A program made the position numbers and the translations under genes. Below, one piece after another: positions 16,641-24,502 of a stretch of 64,000 bases of DNA. The notes under the pieces were generated by a model. That model searched no databases and had not been told where the DNA came from. It was given only the letters and a program-made list of their open reading frames with translations. The stretch comes from VRUE01 sp963814915. Lineage in GTDB: Bacteria > Actinomycetota > Thermoleophilia > Solirubrobacterales > 70-9. The stretch is from assembly GCA_963814915.1 (NCBI GenBank), contig CAWFEI010000005.1, forward strand, positions 496,001 through 560,000, written 5' to 3'. How positions within the stretch are numbered: the stretch's first letter is position 1; every line of letters starts with the position of its first letter.

Positions 16641-17036
16641 TCACTCCGCGCTCAAGAGCTTGCGGTATTCGTCGGCCCCGAGCAGGGCATCGGTCTCCTG
16701 GGCCGCGCTCAGCTTCACCTTGACCAACCAGCCCTCGCCGTAGGGGTCCTCGTTGATCTTCTCCGGCGCGTCGGCGAGGGCGTCATTGACCTCGACGATC
16801 TCGCCGGAGAGCGGCGCGATCACGTCGGATACCGCCTTGACCGACTCGACCTCGGCGTAGGAGCCGTCCTTGTCGATCGTCGCGCCGACCTCGGGAGGGT
16901 CGTAGAAGACGACCTCGCCGAGGCTGTCCTGGGCGTACCAGGTGATCCCGAAGACGGCGTGCTCGTCGCCCTCCAGGCGCGCCCAGTCGTGCTGGTCGTG
17001 GTAGAGCAGGTCATCTGGGTAGCTGGCCTCGGGCAA
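16641..17036 (-). CDS. gcvH: Glycine cleavage system H protein
   Basis: Lipoyl carrier that shuttles the aminomethyl group between the P, T and L proteins. It has 131 residues with the lipoylation lysine in AEVESVKAVSDV (K67), the HDWARLEGDEHAVFGIT start and NEDPYGEGWLVKVK towards the end, all diagnostic. It begins 1 base after the gcvT stop and so is in the same operon. The lipoamide dehydrogenase (L protein) and lipoylation enzymes are not in this window. Confidence 0.96.
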   Translation of the reverse strand: MPEASYPDDLLYHDQHDWARLEGDEHAVFGITWYAQDSLGEVVFYDPPEVGATIDKDGSYAEVESVKAVSDVIAPLSGEIVEVNDALADAPEKINEDPYGEGWLVKVKLSAAQETDALLGADEYRKLLSAE

Positions 17037-17037
17037 C

Positions 17038-18129
17038 TCAGTTCTCCTTCCGGGATGAGGGGCTCGCGTAGAGAGGCTTGGACGCTATACGTGCGGCGCG
17101 CCGCTTGCCGCGCACGTCGATCTCGACCTCCGTGCCGGGCTCGGCGAGATCGCGGCGCAGGTAGGCCATGCCGACGCCGATCTCCAGCGAGGGCGAGAAG
17201 CTGCCGCTGCTGACGATGCCCACCGACTCGCCCCCGGCCAGGACCGGGTTGCCCTGGCGCGGAATGCCCGGCCCCTCGATCCTGAACGGCGCCAGGCGCT
17301 CCGCGGTGCCCTCGTCCCGTGCCTGGGCCACCGCGTCGGCCCCGACGAACCCGGTCGCCTCCTCGCAGCACCAGCCGAGCCCCGCCTCGATCGGGTTGCG
17401 CTCGGGGCTGAGGTCATTGCCGTGCAGGTGGAAGCAGGCCTCGAGGCGCAGGGTGTCGCGGGCGCCGAGCCCGCAGGGCACGACGCCCGCGTCGAGCAGC
17501 TCAGCCCAGATCGGCGCCGCGATCTCCGGATCGACCAGCAGCTCGACCCCGTCCTCACCGGTGTAGCCGGTGCCGCAGACAAGCGCCGGGCGGTCGCCGA
17601 TCCGCTCGTGGGCGACGCGCATACGCGCGGGCAGCTCGGTCCCCAGGGCGCGACCCGCGATCGCGCGGGCATGCGGGCCCTGCACCGCGAGCATCGCGTA
17701 GCGGTCGGCGACGTCGCGCACGGACACATCGTGGCCGCGGCTCCAGCGCCCGAGCCAGGCGAGGTCGGCGGCATGGTTGGCCGAATTGGTGACGATCAGG
17801 TAGCGGTCGCCGCCGAGCCGGTAGGCGAAGAGGTCGTCGAGCACGCCGCCGTCCTCGTCGCAAAGACAGGAGTACTGGGCGCCGCCGAGGGCGATCGTGG
17901 CGACGTCGTTGGAGAGGACGCGCTGGAGGAAGGCAAGCGCACCCGGCCCCTCGACTTCGACCTCGCCCATGTGCGAGACGTCGAACATCCCGGCGTGCGT
18001 GCGCACCGCCATGTGCTCCTCGCGTACGCCCTCGTAGGTGACCGGCATCTCCCAACCGGCGAAGTCCACGAGCTTGGCGCCGAGCTCGGCGTGGCGCTCG
18101 TAAAGGGGAGTGCGGCGGAGGTCGCTCAC
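17038..18129 (-). CDS. gcvT: Aminomethyltransferase (glycine cleavage T protein)
   Basis: Transfers the methylene group from H-protein-bound aminomethyl to tetrahydrofolate and releases ammonia. The 363 residues contain FAGWEMPVTYEGVREEHMAV near the N-terminus, MFDVSHMGEVEV, VTNSANHAADLAWL around the catalytic aspartate, GYTGEDGVELLV and ACFHLHGNDL. Start is GTG. A TAGCCT lies 9 bases upstream, too loose for a confident leaderless call, and ftsZ ends 31 bases upstream. It heads the gcv gene set, so glycine breakdown and one-carbon supply are co-produced from one transcript. Confidence 0.96.
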   Translation of the reverse strand: MSDLRRTPLYERHAELGAKLVDFAGWEMPVTYEGVREEHMAVRTHAGMFDVSHMGEVEVEGPGALAFLQRVLSNDVATIALGGAQYSCLCDEDGGVLDDLFAYRLGGDRYLIVTNSANHAADLAWLGRWSRGHDVSVRDVADRYAMLAVQGPHARAIAGRALGTELPARMRVAHERIGDRPALVCGTGYTGEDGVELLVDPEIAAPIWAELLDAGVVPCGLGARDTLRLEACFHLHGNDLSPERNPIEAGLGWCCEEATGFVGADAVAQARDEGTAERLAPFRIEGPGIPRQGNPVLAGGESVGIVSSGSFSPSLEIGVGMAYLRRDLAEPGTEVEIDVRGKRRAARIASKPLYASPSSRKEN

Positions 18130-18160
18130 GGAGTCGGCAGGCTACCTATGCCCGCCCGAC

Positions 18161-19240
18161 TCATTCTTTGAGGAAGCCCGGAACGTCGATGTCGTCGTCC
18201 GAAACCCGCAGTTTGCGGATGTCGGTGTCCTCGGCCGAGATCCGCGGGCGGCTCTCGTAGCGACGGCGCACGCGCTGTGGCGAGCGGGCGAGCAGCTCGA
18301 AGCCCTCGAAGCCGGTCGCGATCACGGTCACGCGGACCTCGTCGCGCATCGACTGGTCGACGACCGAGCCGAAGATGATGTTGGCGTTGTCGTCGGCTTC
18401 GGCCTGGACCAGCTGGGCCGCCTCGTTGACCTCGAACAGGCCGAGATCCTCGGGGCCGGTGATGTTGAGCAACATCCCCGTCGCGCCCTTGATCGACTCC
18501 TCGATCAGCGGCGAGGTGACGGCGGCCTTGGCGGCGTCGATGGCGCGCGACTCGCCCGAGGCCGAGCCAACCCCCATCAGGGCCGACCCGGCGTCGCGCA
18601 TGATCGTGCGCACGTCGGCGAAATCGAGGTTGATCAGGCCCGGGATCGTGATCAGGTCGGTGATGCCCTGCACGCCCTGACGCAGGATGTCGTCCGCCTG
18701 GCGGAAGGCCTCGAGCACGCTGGTGCGGCGCTCGACCGCCTGCAGCAGCTTCTCGTTGGGAACGATGATCAGGGTGTCGACGTTGTTGCGCAGCTTCTCG
18801 ATCCCCTCGAGCGCCTGCTGCATCCGTCGTTTGCCCTCGAACTCGAAGGGCTTGGTCACCGCGCCGACGGTCAACGCGCCGATCTCTTCCTTGGCGATCT
18901 CGGCGATGACCGGCGCCGAGCCGGTGCCGGTGCCGCCGCCCTCGCCCGCGGTGACGAAAACCATGTCGGCGCCCTTCAGCGCCTCCTTGATCTCGTCGCG
19001 GCTCTCAGCCGCCGCGCCCGCGCCGACGTCGGGGTTACCGCCCGCGCCGAGTCCTCGCGTCAGCTCCTGGCCGATCGAGAGCTTGATGTCGGCGTCGCAT
19101 GCCTGCAGCGCCTGCGCATCGGTGTTGACCGCGACGAACTCGACGCCGCGAATCCCTGCGTCGACCATCCGGCTGACGGCATTGGTGCCACCGCCGCCGG
19201 TTCCGACGACCTTGATCACGGCCAGATAAGTGGATTCCAT
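18161..19240 (-). CDS. ftsZ: Cell division GTPase FtsZ
   Basis: Tubulin-like GTPase that forms the Z ring. The 359 residues hold the tubulin signature GEGGGTGTGSAP (GGGTGTG at 101-107), the N-terminal GTGGGGTNAV, the T7 loop NLDFADV at 204-210 for GTP hydrolysis across subunits, and a short C-terminal linker ending in DIDVPGFLKE, the conserved peptide that docks partner proteins. The linker is short (about 30 residues). The ATG has GGAG 10 bases upstream. It is the last gene of the mur/fts set and has its own strong promoter after ftsQ. gcvT follows on the same strand. Confidence 0.98.
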   Translation of the reverse strand: MESTYLAVIKVVGTGGGGTNAVSRMVDAGIRGVEFVAVNTDAQALQACDADIKLSIGQELTRGLGAGGNPDVGAGAAAESRDEIKEALKGADMVFVTAGEGGGTGTGSAPVIAEIAKEEIGALTVGAVTKPFEFEGKRRMQQALEGIEKLRNNVDTLIIVPNEKLLQAVERRTSVLEAFRQADDILRQGVQGITDLITIPGLINLDFADVRTIMRDAGSALMGVGSASGESRAIDAAKAAVTSPLIEESIKGATGMLLNITGPEDLGLFEVNEAAQLVQAEADDNANIIFGSVVDQSMRDEVRVTVIATGFEGFELLARSPQRVRRRYESRPRISAEDTDIRKLRVSDDDIDVPGFLKE

Positions 19241-19394
19241 CTCCCGATTTCTCCAGATGCCGGCCCAGTTGAGGGCTGGCGTTTTGAGTTGAGCCTTCGT
19301 TCCGTCCGACGCTTCAGTGAGGCTTAAGGGTTCAAGCCTACTCCTGAACCACGGAAATTGCGCTCAACGTAGGGTATTCCGGGGGTACTGTCAA
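19241..19394 (-). promoter_or_regulatory. ftsZ promoter (TTGACA-17-TACGTT) and 5' leader
   Basis: On the minus strand a perfect -35 TTGACA (19389-19394) is followed after exactly 17 bases by TACGTT (19366-19371). The start point would lie near 19358-19360 and give a leader of roughly 120 bases before the ftsZ ATG, ending with GGAG ten bases upstream. The leader is A/T-richer than the coding DNA and contains small inverted repeats such as GGTTCA/TGAACC. This is the best sigma-70-type promoter I see in the window and lets ftsZ be expressed apart from the upstream mur genes. Confidence 0.75.
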
Positions 19395-19474
19395 ACGCTC
19401 GGGAGACATCCTGCAAGGCCAAACCCTCAAGGATTACTTGAGACTAAGCCGACTCTCACCCTTTGGTCGAGGGT

Positions 19475-20002
19475 TCATTCTACCGGCGGAAGCGTATGCC
19501 CAGAGCCGCCTACGTCAGGCCGGCGGGGGACGTACAGGTCTACATAATCGAGCGACACGATCGTGGGGTCGGCGAGCACGGCGGCGGCCGCCTTCCACTT
19601 GGCAGCAGCCCGCGATGCGTCGCCGAAGCGCAGTTCGATCCCCGAGCGGAGGTTCACGTTCACCCCGCTTTCGCCGTAGTAGCTGCTCTCGAGGTATGGG
19701 CGCAGGGAGGCCGGGGCGGCACCGAGCACGCGCGCCTGTTCCAGGACCGGGCCGGCGAGGCGGCCGTCGTCCGGTGGTTCCGACAGCGGCAGGCTGGGCA
19801 GCTGCAGGGCGCCGGAGAGCGGCATCCAGGTGAGGATCCGTCCGTCGGGGCCGACCGCCACCGCGCCCTCTCCGGTTCCGATCGTCGCCGTAGCCAGCGG
19901 CACGCGGACATGCGCTTCCACCGCCATGTCGCGGACAAGCAGCCAGTACGCCGCGAGCAGGATCGCGACGACCCCGGCGATTGCGATCAGCGCCCGCTTC
20001 AA
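19475..20002 (-). CDS. ftsQ: Cell division protein FtsQ/DivIB, short form
   Basis: Bitopic division protein that scaffolds the FtsLB/FtsWI complex. At 175 residues it has a basic start (LKRAL), one membrane helix (about residues 5-22) and an outer part that ends with the FtsQ beta-domain pattern: ELRFGDASRAAAKW followed by SLDYVDLYVPRRP. The start is TTG overlapping the murB stop (TTGA), with GGAGGG 9 bases upstream. Only about 15 residues lie between the helix and the beta domain, so the POTRA domain seen in typical FtsQ (about 250 residues) seems to be missing. Position between murB and ftsZ strongly supports the identity. Confidence 0.85.
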   Translation of the reverse strand: MKRALIAIAGVVAILLAAYWLLVRDMAVEAHVRVPLATATIGTGEGAVAVGPDGRILTWMPLSGALQLPSLPLSEPPDDGRLAGPVLEQARVLGAAPASLRPYLESSYYGESGVNVNLRSGIELRFGDASRAAAKWKAAAAVLADPTIVSLDYVDLYVPRRPDVGGSGHTLPPVE

Positions 20003-20913
20003 AGCTCCCAACCCTCCGGCCAGCGAACGTCGCCGAGGATCTGGACCTCGGGCTCGAGCACGACCCCGAAGCGCTCGTGGACACGACGGCGACCGGCCGC
20101 CAGCAGCTCGAGCACATCCGCGGTCGTCGCCGCGGCGACGTTCTCGACGAAGTTGGCGTGCTTGGGCGAGAAGCGGGCGCCGCCGACGCGCAGGCCGCGG
20201 CAGCCGGCCGCCTCGAGCAGCTGCCCGGCGGTCCTGCCTTCGGCCCCCGCGTCCTCCGGATTCTTGAAGGTCGAGCCGAAGGTCTTGATCCCCGATGGCT
20301 GGGCCTCGTGGCGTCGCTCGCGCATCGCGGCCATCGTCGCCTTGACCTCGACCGGGTCGGCGCGGCCTAGCCGGAAGCAGGCGGCCGCCGCGACTTCGCC
20401 CGCTCCCAGGTTGGAGCTGCGATAGCCAAAGCCGAGCTGCTCGGGGCGGCGGCGCTCGACCCCCGACGCCGAGCAGAGGTCGACCCACTCGAGAACCGCG
20501 CCGAGCTCGCCGCCGTAGGCGTTGGCGTTCATCCTCACCGCACCACCGACGGTGCCCGGGATGTTGACTCCGAACTCGATTCCGGACAGCCCCCAGCCGG
20601 CCGCCTTCGCGGCCGCCGAGGGAAGGCGGGCGCCGCCGCCACAGAGCAGGCGCTCGCCGTCGTGGCTGACATCCGCGAGATCGCCGTCGAGCTTCAGCGC
20701 CAGCCCGGCGAAGCCCGCGTCGGCGACGAGCAGGTTCGACCCGGAGCCGATCACGCCGATCTCCAGGCCCCGGCCCTCCGCCCACTCCAGCAACGCGGCG
20801 AGTTGCCCGGCGTCGGCGGGGCGCGCGAACCACGCCGCGGCGCCGCCGGTCCGCACCGTGGTCAGGCGGGCGAGCGGATATTCAGACTGCACACCCGCTG
20901 GAGCGTCACTCAT
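19999..20913 (-). CDS. murB: UDP-N-acetylenolpyruvoylglucosamine reductase
   Basis: FAD enzyme that reduces UDP-GlcNAc enolpyruvate to UDP-MurNAc using NADPH. Family marks: LTTVRTGGAAAWF near the N-terminus, VIGSGSNLLVADAGF for FAD binding, IEFGVNIPGTVGGAVRMNANAYGG, FGYRSSNL, and GSTFKNPED with the catalytic serine region, ending RVHERFGVVLEPEV. It is 304 residues from the ATG at 20913; seven further codons upstream lie inside murC and are unlikely. It overlaps murC by 8 bases and ftsQ by 4, so the cluster is tightly coupled. Confidence 0.96.
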   Translation of the reverse strand: MSDAPAGVQSEYPLARLTTVRTGGAAAWFARPADAGQLAALLEWAEGRGLEIGVIGSGSNLLVADAGFAGLALKLDGDLADVSHDGERLLCGGGARLPSAAAKAAGWGLSGIEFGVNIPGTVGGAVRMNANAYGGELGAVLEWVDLCSASGVERRRPEQLGFGYRSSNLGAGEVAAAACFRLGRADPVEVKATMAAMRERRHEAQPSGIKTFGSTFKNPEDAGAEGRTAGQLLEAAGCRGLRVGGARFSPKHANFVENVAAATTADVLELLAAGRRRVHERFGVVLEPEVQILGDVRWPEGWEL

Positions 20914-22168
20914 CGCCCGCCCCCTCGCCGACAAGGGCCTCGCCGATTTCGAAGACGTTCCCGGCTCCGATCGTGACCGCCACCACGCCGGGCTCCAGGC
21001 GGGGCGCCAGCGCCCGCCGCGCCTGCTCCAAGCCGGGCGCCCAGATCACCGGCCCGCCGCCACTCCGGTCGGCGACGGCGCGGGCGACGTCGAGGCCGCT
21101 TACCCCCGCCAGCTCGCCGTACGGCTGCTCGCGCGCCGCGTAGACGTCGAGCACGATCGCCTCGTCAGCGAGCGCGAGTGCGGCGCCGAACTGGTTGGCG
21201 AAGGCCCTCGTGCGCGAGTAGAGATGTGGCTGGAAGACCGCGACGAGCCGGGCCGGGTCCATCTCCCGCAGGGCGGTGAGGGCCGCCCTCACCTCGGTCG
21301 GGTGGTGGGCGTAGTCGTCGTATATGCGGGCGCCCCCGCGCTCGCCCTTCAGCTCGAGCCGGCGGTGGACGCCGGGAAAGCCGGAGAGGGCTGCGGCGAC
21401 CGCTTCGGGGTCGAAGCCCGCGAGCCCCGCCGCGGCCAGCGCGGCGCGCGCGTTGAGCACGTTGTGCGCGCCCGGCACGGCGAGCTCCAGGCGCTCCGGG
21501 CCGGGGCGGGCGGCGTCGAACTCGACGAGCTCGGAGTTCGCCGAGAAGCGCTCGAACGCATCGCGCAACTCGGCGATCGAGCCCCAGCGCGAGTGGTGGT
21601 CCATCTCGATGTTGGTCACGACCGCGATCTCCGGCTTCAGGTCGAGGAAGCTCGCATCGCTCTCGTCGGCCTCGGCGACGACCCACTCGCCCTCGCCCCA
21701 GCCGGCGTTGGCGGCCGTTCCATCCGGCCCGAGGCCGGGCACCTCGCCGCCGATGAAGAAGGCAGGCCCAACGCCGACCTCACGCAGCGCCCAGGCCAGC
21801 ATCGCGCTGGTCGTCGTCTTGCCGTGCGTTCCCGCAACCGCGATCAGCCGCTTCTCCGCGCACAGCTCGGCGAGCAGCTCACCACGGTGGCGGACGATCG
21901 CGCCGCGCTCGCGCGCCAGCGCCAGCTCAGGATTGTCGGCGCCGATCGCGGACGAGACGATCACCTCGGCGCCATCGGGCAGGTTGGCGGCGCCGTGGCC
22001 GACGACCGGTTCGAGCCCGGCGGCGCGCAGTCGCTCCATATAAGAGGAGTCGCTGCGATCGCTGCCGCTCACGGCCGCGCCGAGCTCGTGGCAGACCAGA
22101 GCGAGGCCGCTCATCCCGGCGCCGCCGATTGCGATGAAGTGCAGCCGGCGCCCGCCCCACTCGCTCAC
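20906..22168 (-). CDS. murC: UDP-N-acetylmuramate--L-alanine ligase
   Basis: Adds the first amino acid of the peptidoglycan stem peptide in an ATP-dependent ligation. The 420 residues show IGGAGMSG at 14-21, the P-loop GTHGKTTT at 113-120, EADESDASFL, NIEMDHHSRW and DDYAHHPTEV, in the usual Mur ligase order of three domains. The GTG start overlaps the murG stop (GTGA). It is slightly shorter than the E. coli protein but complete. Product feeds MurD, encoded upstream in the same cluster. Confidence 0.97.
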   Translation of the reverse strand: MSEWGGRRLHFIAIGGAGMSGLALVCHELGAAVSGSDRSDSSYMERLRAAGLEPVVGHGAANLPDGAEVIVSSAIGADNPELALARERGAIVRHRGELLAELCAEKRLIAVAGTHGKTTTSAMLAWALREVGVGPAFFIGGEVPGLGPDGTAANAGWGEGEWVVAEADESDASFLDLKPEIAVVTNIEMDHHSRWGSIAELRDAFERFSANSELVEFDAARPGPERLELAVPGAHNVLNARAALAAAGLAGFDPEAVAAALSGFPGVHRRLELKGERGGARIYDDYAHHPTEVRAALTALREMDPARLVAVFQPHLYSRTRAFANQFGAALALADEAIVLDVYAAREQPYGELAGVSGLDVARAVADRSGGGPVIWAPGLEQARRALAPRLEPGVVAVTIGAGNVFEIGEALVGEGAGDE

Positions 22169-23256
22169 GATCTCACCGCCGCGAGCACCTCGCCGGCGAT
22201 CCGGCGCGCCGCGTCGGGCATCGCCAGCCCCGCCGACGCCGCTGCCATCGCCGTCAGCCGCTCGTCGTCGCCGAGCAGTGCCCCGACCTCGGCCGCGAGC
22301 CGGTCCGGGTCGAGCTCGTCATCGCGGACCGCCGTTGCGGCGCCGGCCTCGGTCATCCAGGCGGCGTTGCTCTCCTGGTGGCCCGCGGCGGCGTGCGGGT
22401 ATGGGACCAGAATCGCCGGCCGCCCCGCGGCGGTCAGCTCGAAGATCGAACCGCCGGAGCGGCCAAGGACGAGGTCGCAGGCGGCGAGGGAGTCGCCCAG
22501 GTCGGGCTCGTAGGCGAGCAGCGTGTAGCCGTCGCGGTGCGGCGCCGCGGCGAGGCGCGCCTCCAGCTCGGGGAAGTCGCGGCGGCCGGCGAGGTGGACG
22601 ACGTCGAACTCGCGCCCGCCGCGCTCGGCCAGGGCTGCGATCGCGTTCTCGTTGATCGAGCGCGCTCCCTGGCTGCCGCCCATGACCAGCAGGCAGCGCG
22701 CTCCGGCGGCGATCCCGAAGCGCCGCCGCGCCGTGTCACGGTCCGCCGCCAGCACCGCGCTGGGCACGGGGCGGCCGGTGAGCACGTAGCGCTCTCCCTC
22801 GCGTCCGGCGATCGGAAAAGCGAGGCAGACCCGGTGGGCTCGCCGGGCGAGCACACGGTTGGCGAGACCGAGGTGGCTGTCGGCCTCGGTCAGAACGAGC
22901 GGGATGCGGCCGAGCACCGCAGCCAGCCCGGCCGGGCCGGCGACGAAACCGCCCCCGCCCACGACGACGTCGGGACGCCGCCTCCACAGAACGCGCAGCG
23001 CCGTCCAGGCGGCGGCCAGCGCCTCAGCACCCGCGAGTGCCGCGCGCACCCGGCTGCCGCGGTCGATGCCGCGCACCTTGACGAAGTCGATCTCATAGCC
23101 GGCGGCGGGCACCAGCTCGGCCTCGATCCGCTCGCGCGTGCCGAGGAAGGAGACCTCGGCGCCGCTAGCCCGAAGCTCGTCGGCGACCGCCATGGCCGGC
23201 ACGACGTGGCCGGCCGTTCCCCCGGCTGCCACCACCACTTTTGCGACTTCTGGCAC
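22165..23256 (-). CDS. murG: Lipid II synthase, UDP-GlcNAc transferase MurG
   Basis: Membrane-associated GT28 glycosyltransferase that adds GlcNAc to lipid I to make lipid II. Motifs: VVVAAGGTAGHVVPA near the start, VVGGGGFVAGPAGL in the middle, and the donor-site LGRSGGSIFELTAAGRPAILVP. I choose the GTG at 23254-23256 because GGAAGGAG lies 11 bases upstream; GTGs at 23277 and 23295 are in frame but have poorer signals. With this start (363 residues) it overlaps the end of ftsW by 92 bases, an unusually long overlap. Function is certain and only the start is open. Confidence 0.95.
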   Translation of the reverse strand: MPEVAKVVVAAGGTAGHVVPAMAVADELRASGAEVSFLGTRERIEAELVPAAGYEIDFVKVRGIDRGSRVRAALAGAEALAAAWTALRVLWRRRPDVVVGGGGFVAGPAGLAAVLGRIPLVLTEADSHLGLANRVLARRAHRVCLAFPIAGREGERYVLTGRPVPSAVLAADRDTARRRFGIAAGARCLLVMGGSQGARSINENAIAALAERGGREFDVVHLAGRRDFPELEARLAAAPHRDGYTLLAYEPDLGDSLAACDLVLGRSGGSIFELTAAGRPAILVPYPHAAAGHQESNAAWMTEAGAATAVRDDELDPDRLAAEVGALLGDDERLTAMAAASAGLAMPDAARRIAGEVLAAVRS

Positions 23257-24502
23257 TGCTCGATCGACTCCTTCCACGGGCGGGTTTGCGGCCACCCTCG
23301 ACGACGCGCAGTTTGCCAGCGCGGGCGGTCCCCCCGCGAGCGACGTTGAGGATCAGGCCAACGGCGAACAGCGTCGCCATCAGGCTGCTGTTGCCGTATG
23401 AGACGAACGGCAGCGGCACACCGGTCAGCGGCGCCAGGCCCATCACGGCGAAGAGGTTGATCGTCGCCTGCACCAGGACAAGCGAGGTGAGGCCCGCCAC
23501 GAGCAGCTTGCCGTAATTGTCCTTTGCTTTCTTGGCCACCTGCAGGCCGGCGTATCCGAACAGCGAGAAGAGGCCGACGACGCCGAGGATGCCGACGAGC
23601 CCGAGCTCCTCGCCGATCACCGCGGAGATCATGTCGGTGTGCGCCTCGGGCAGGTAGAAGGCCTTCTGCACGCCGTTGCCGATGCCGACCCCGAAGAGCC
23701 CGCCGGAGCCGAGCGCGATCTTTGCCTGGGCCGCCTGGAAGCCGGCCCCGCTGGCGTCCGCGCCGGGGTTGAGGAAGCCGGTCAGGCGCGCCATCCGGTA
23801 GGGCTCGATCACGGTCATCAGCAGACCGAAGAAGGCAAGCGCGGCGGCGATCACCGCGAGGTCGCGCAAGCGCATGCCGGCGGCGATCAGCGTCGCCGCG
23901 ACGGCAAAGGAGACGACCATCGCCGTGCCCAGGTCGGGCTCGGCGACGATCAGCAGGGTCGCGGCGCCGACGACCAGCAGGAACGGCATCAGGCCCTCGA
24001 TCGTCCGCGCCCGCTTCGGCTTGCGCGCGAGCAGGTCGGCCCCGTAGAGGATCAGCGCGACCTTGGCCAGCTCGGAGGGCTGCAGCTGGATGAAGCTCGG
24101 CCCGATCCAACGGCTCGAGCCGTTGACCGAGTTGCCGCCGAACAGCACGGCGACCAGGAGGAAGAGTGAGACGCCGAGGATCGCCGGGGTGAGGCGCCGG
24201 ATCGTCGCCAGCCCGTGCCGCGCCGTGAGGTGCATGATCGCCAGCCCGACGGCGCCGAAGAGCAGCGTGCGCTTCAGGTAGAAGGCGCTGTCGGAGAGGC
24301 CGCCGTCGTTGAGGATGCGGGTCGTCGAGCTGGCCGAGAAGACCATCACCGCGCCGAGCGCGAGCAGGCAGAGCGTCGCGGTCAGCAACAGGTTGTACTC
24401 GGCGGGGAGCTTGGCACCGCGCCCGGCCCTTCGCTTCGCCTTTTTCGTCTTCTTCCTGCCCTTGTCCTTGGTCCAGGGCAGCGAGATCGCGCCGGCGCTC
24501 AT
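23165..24502 (-). CDS. ftsW: SEDS peptidoglycan glycosyltransferase FtsW
   Basis: Polymerises lipid II at the division site with its partner class B PBP. The 445 residues contain about ten membrane segments and the SEDS signatures SSRWIGPSFIQLQPSELAK, AEPDLGTAMVV, LPEAHTDMISAVIGEELG and GVPLPFVSYGNSSL. A basic cytoplasmic N-terminus (KDKGRKKTKKAKRR) precedes the first helix, and a long Arg/Ser/Gly-rich C-terminal tail follows the last. The tail is partly encoded in DNA shared with murG. The ATG overlaps the murD stop. FtsW rather than RodA is chosen from its place in the mur/fts cluster. Confidence 0.95.
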   Translation of the reverse strand: MSAGAISLPWTKDKGRKKTKKAKRRAGRGAKLPAEYNLLLTATLCLLALGAVMVFSASSTTRILNDGGLSDSAFYLKRTLLFGAVGLAIMHLTARHGLATIRRLTPAILGVSLFLLVAVLFGGNSVNGSSRWIGPSFIQLQPSELAKVALILYGADLLARKPKRARTIEGLMPFLLVVGAATLLIVAEPDLGTAMVVSFAVAATLIAAGMRLRDLAVIAAALAFFGLLMTVIEPYRMARLTGFLNPGADASGAGFQAAQAKIALGSGGLFGVGIGNGVQKAFYLPEAHTDMISAVIGEELGLVGILGVVGLFSLFGYAGLQVAKKAKDNYGKLLVAGLTSLVLVQATINLFAVMGLAPLTGVPLPFVSYGNSSLMATLFAVGLILNVARGGTARAGKLRVVEGGRKPARGRSRSSSARSRKSGGGSRGNGRPRRAGHGGRRRASG

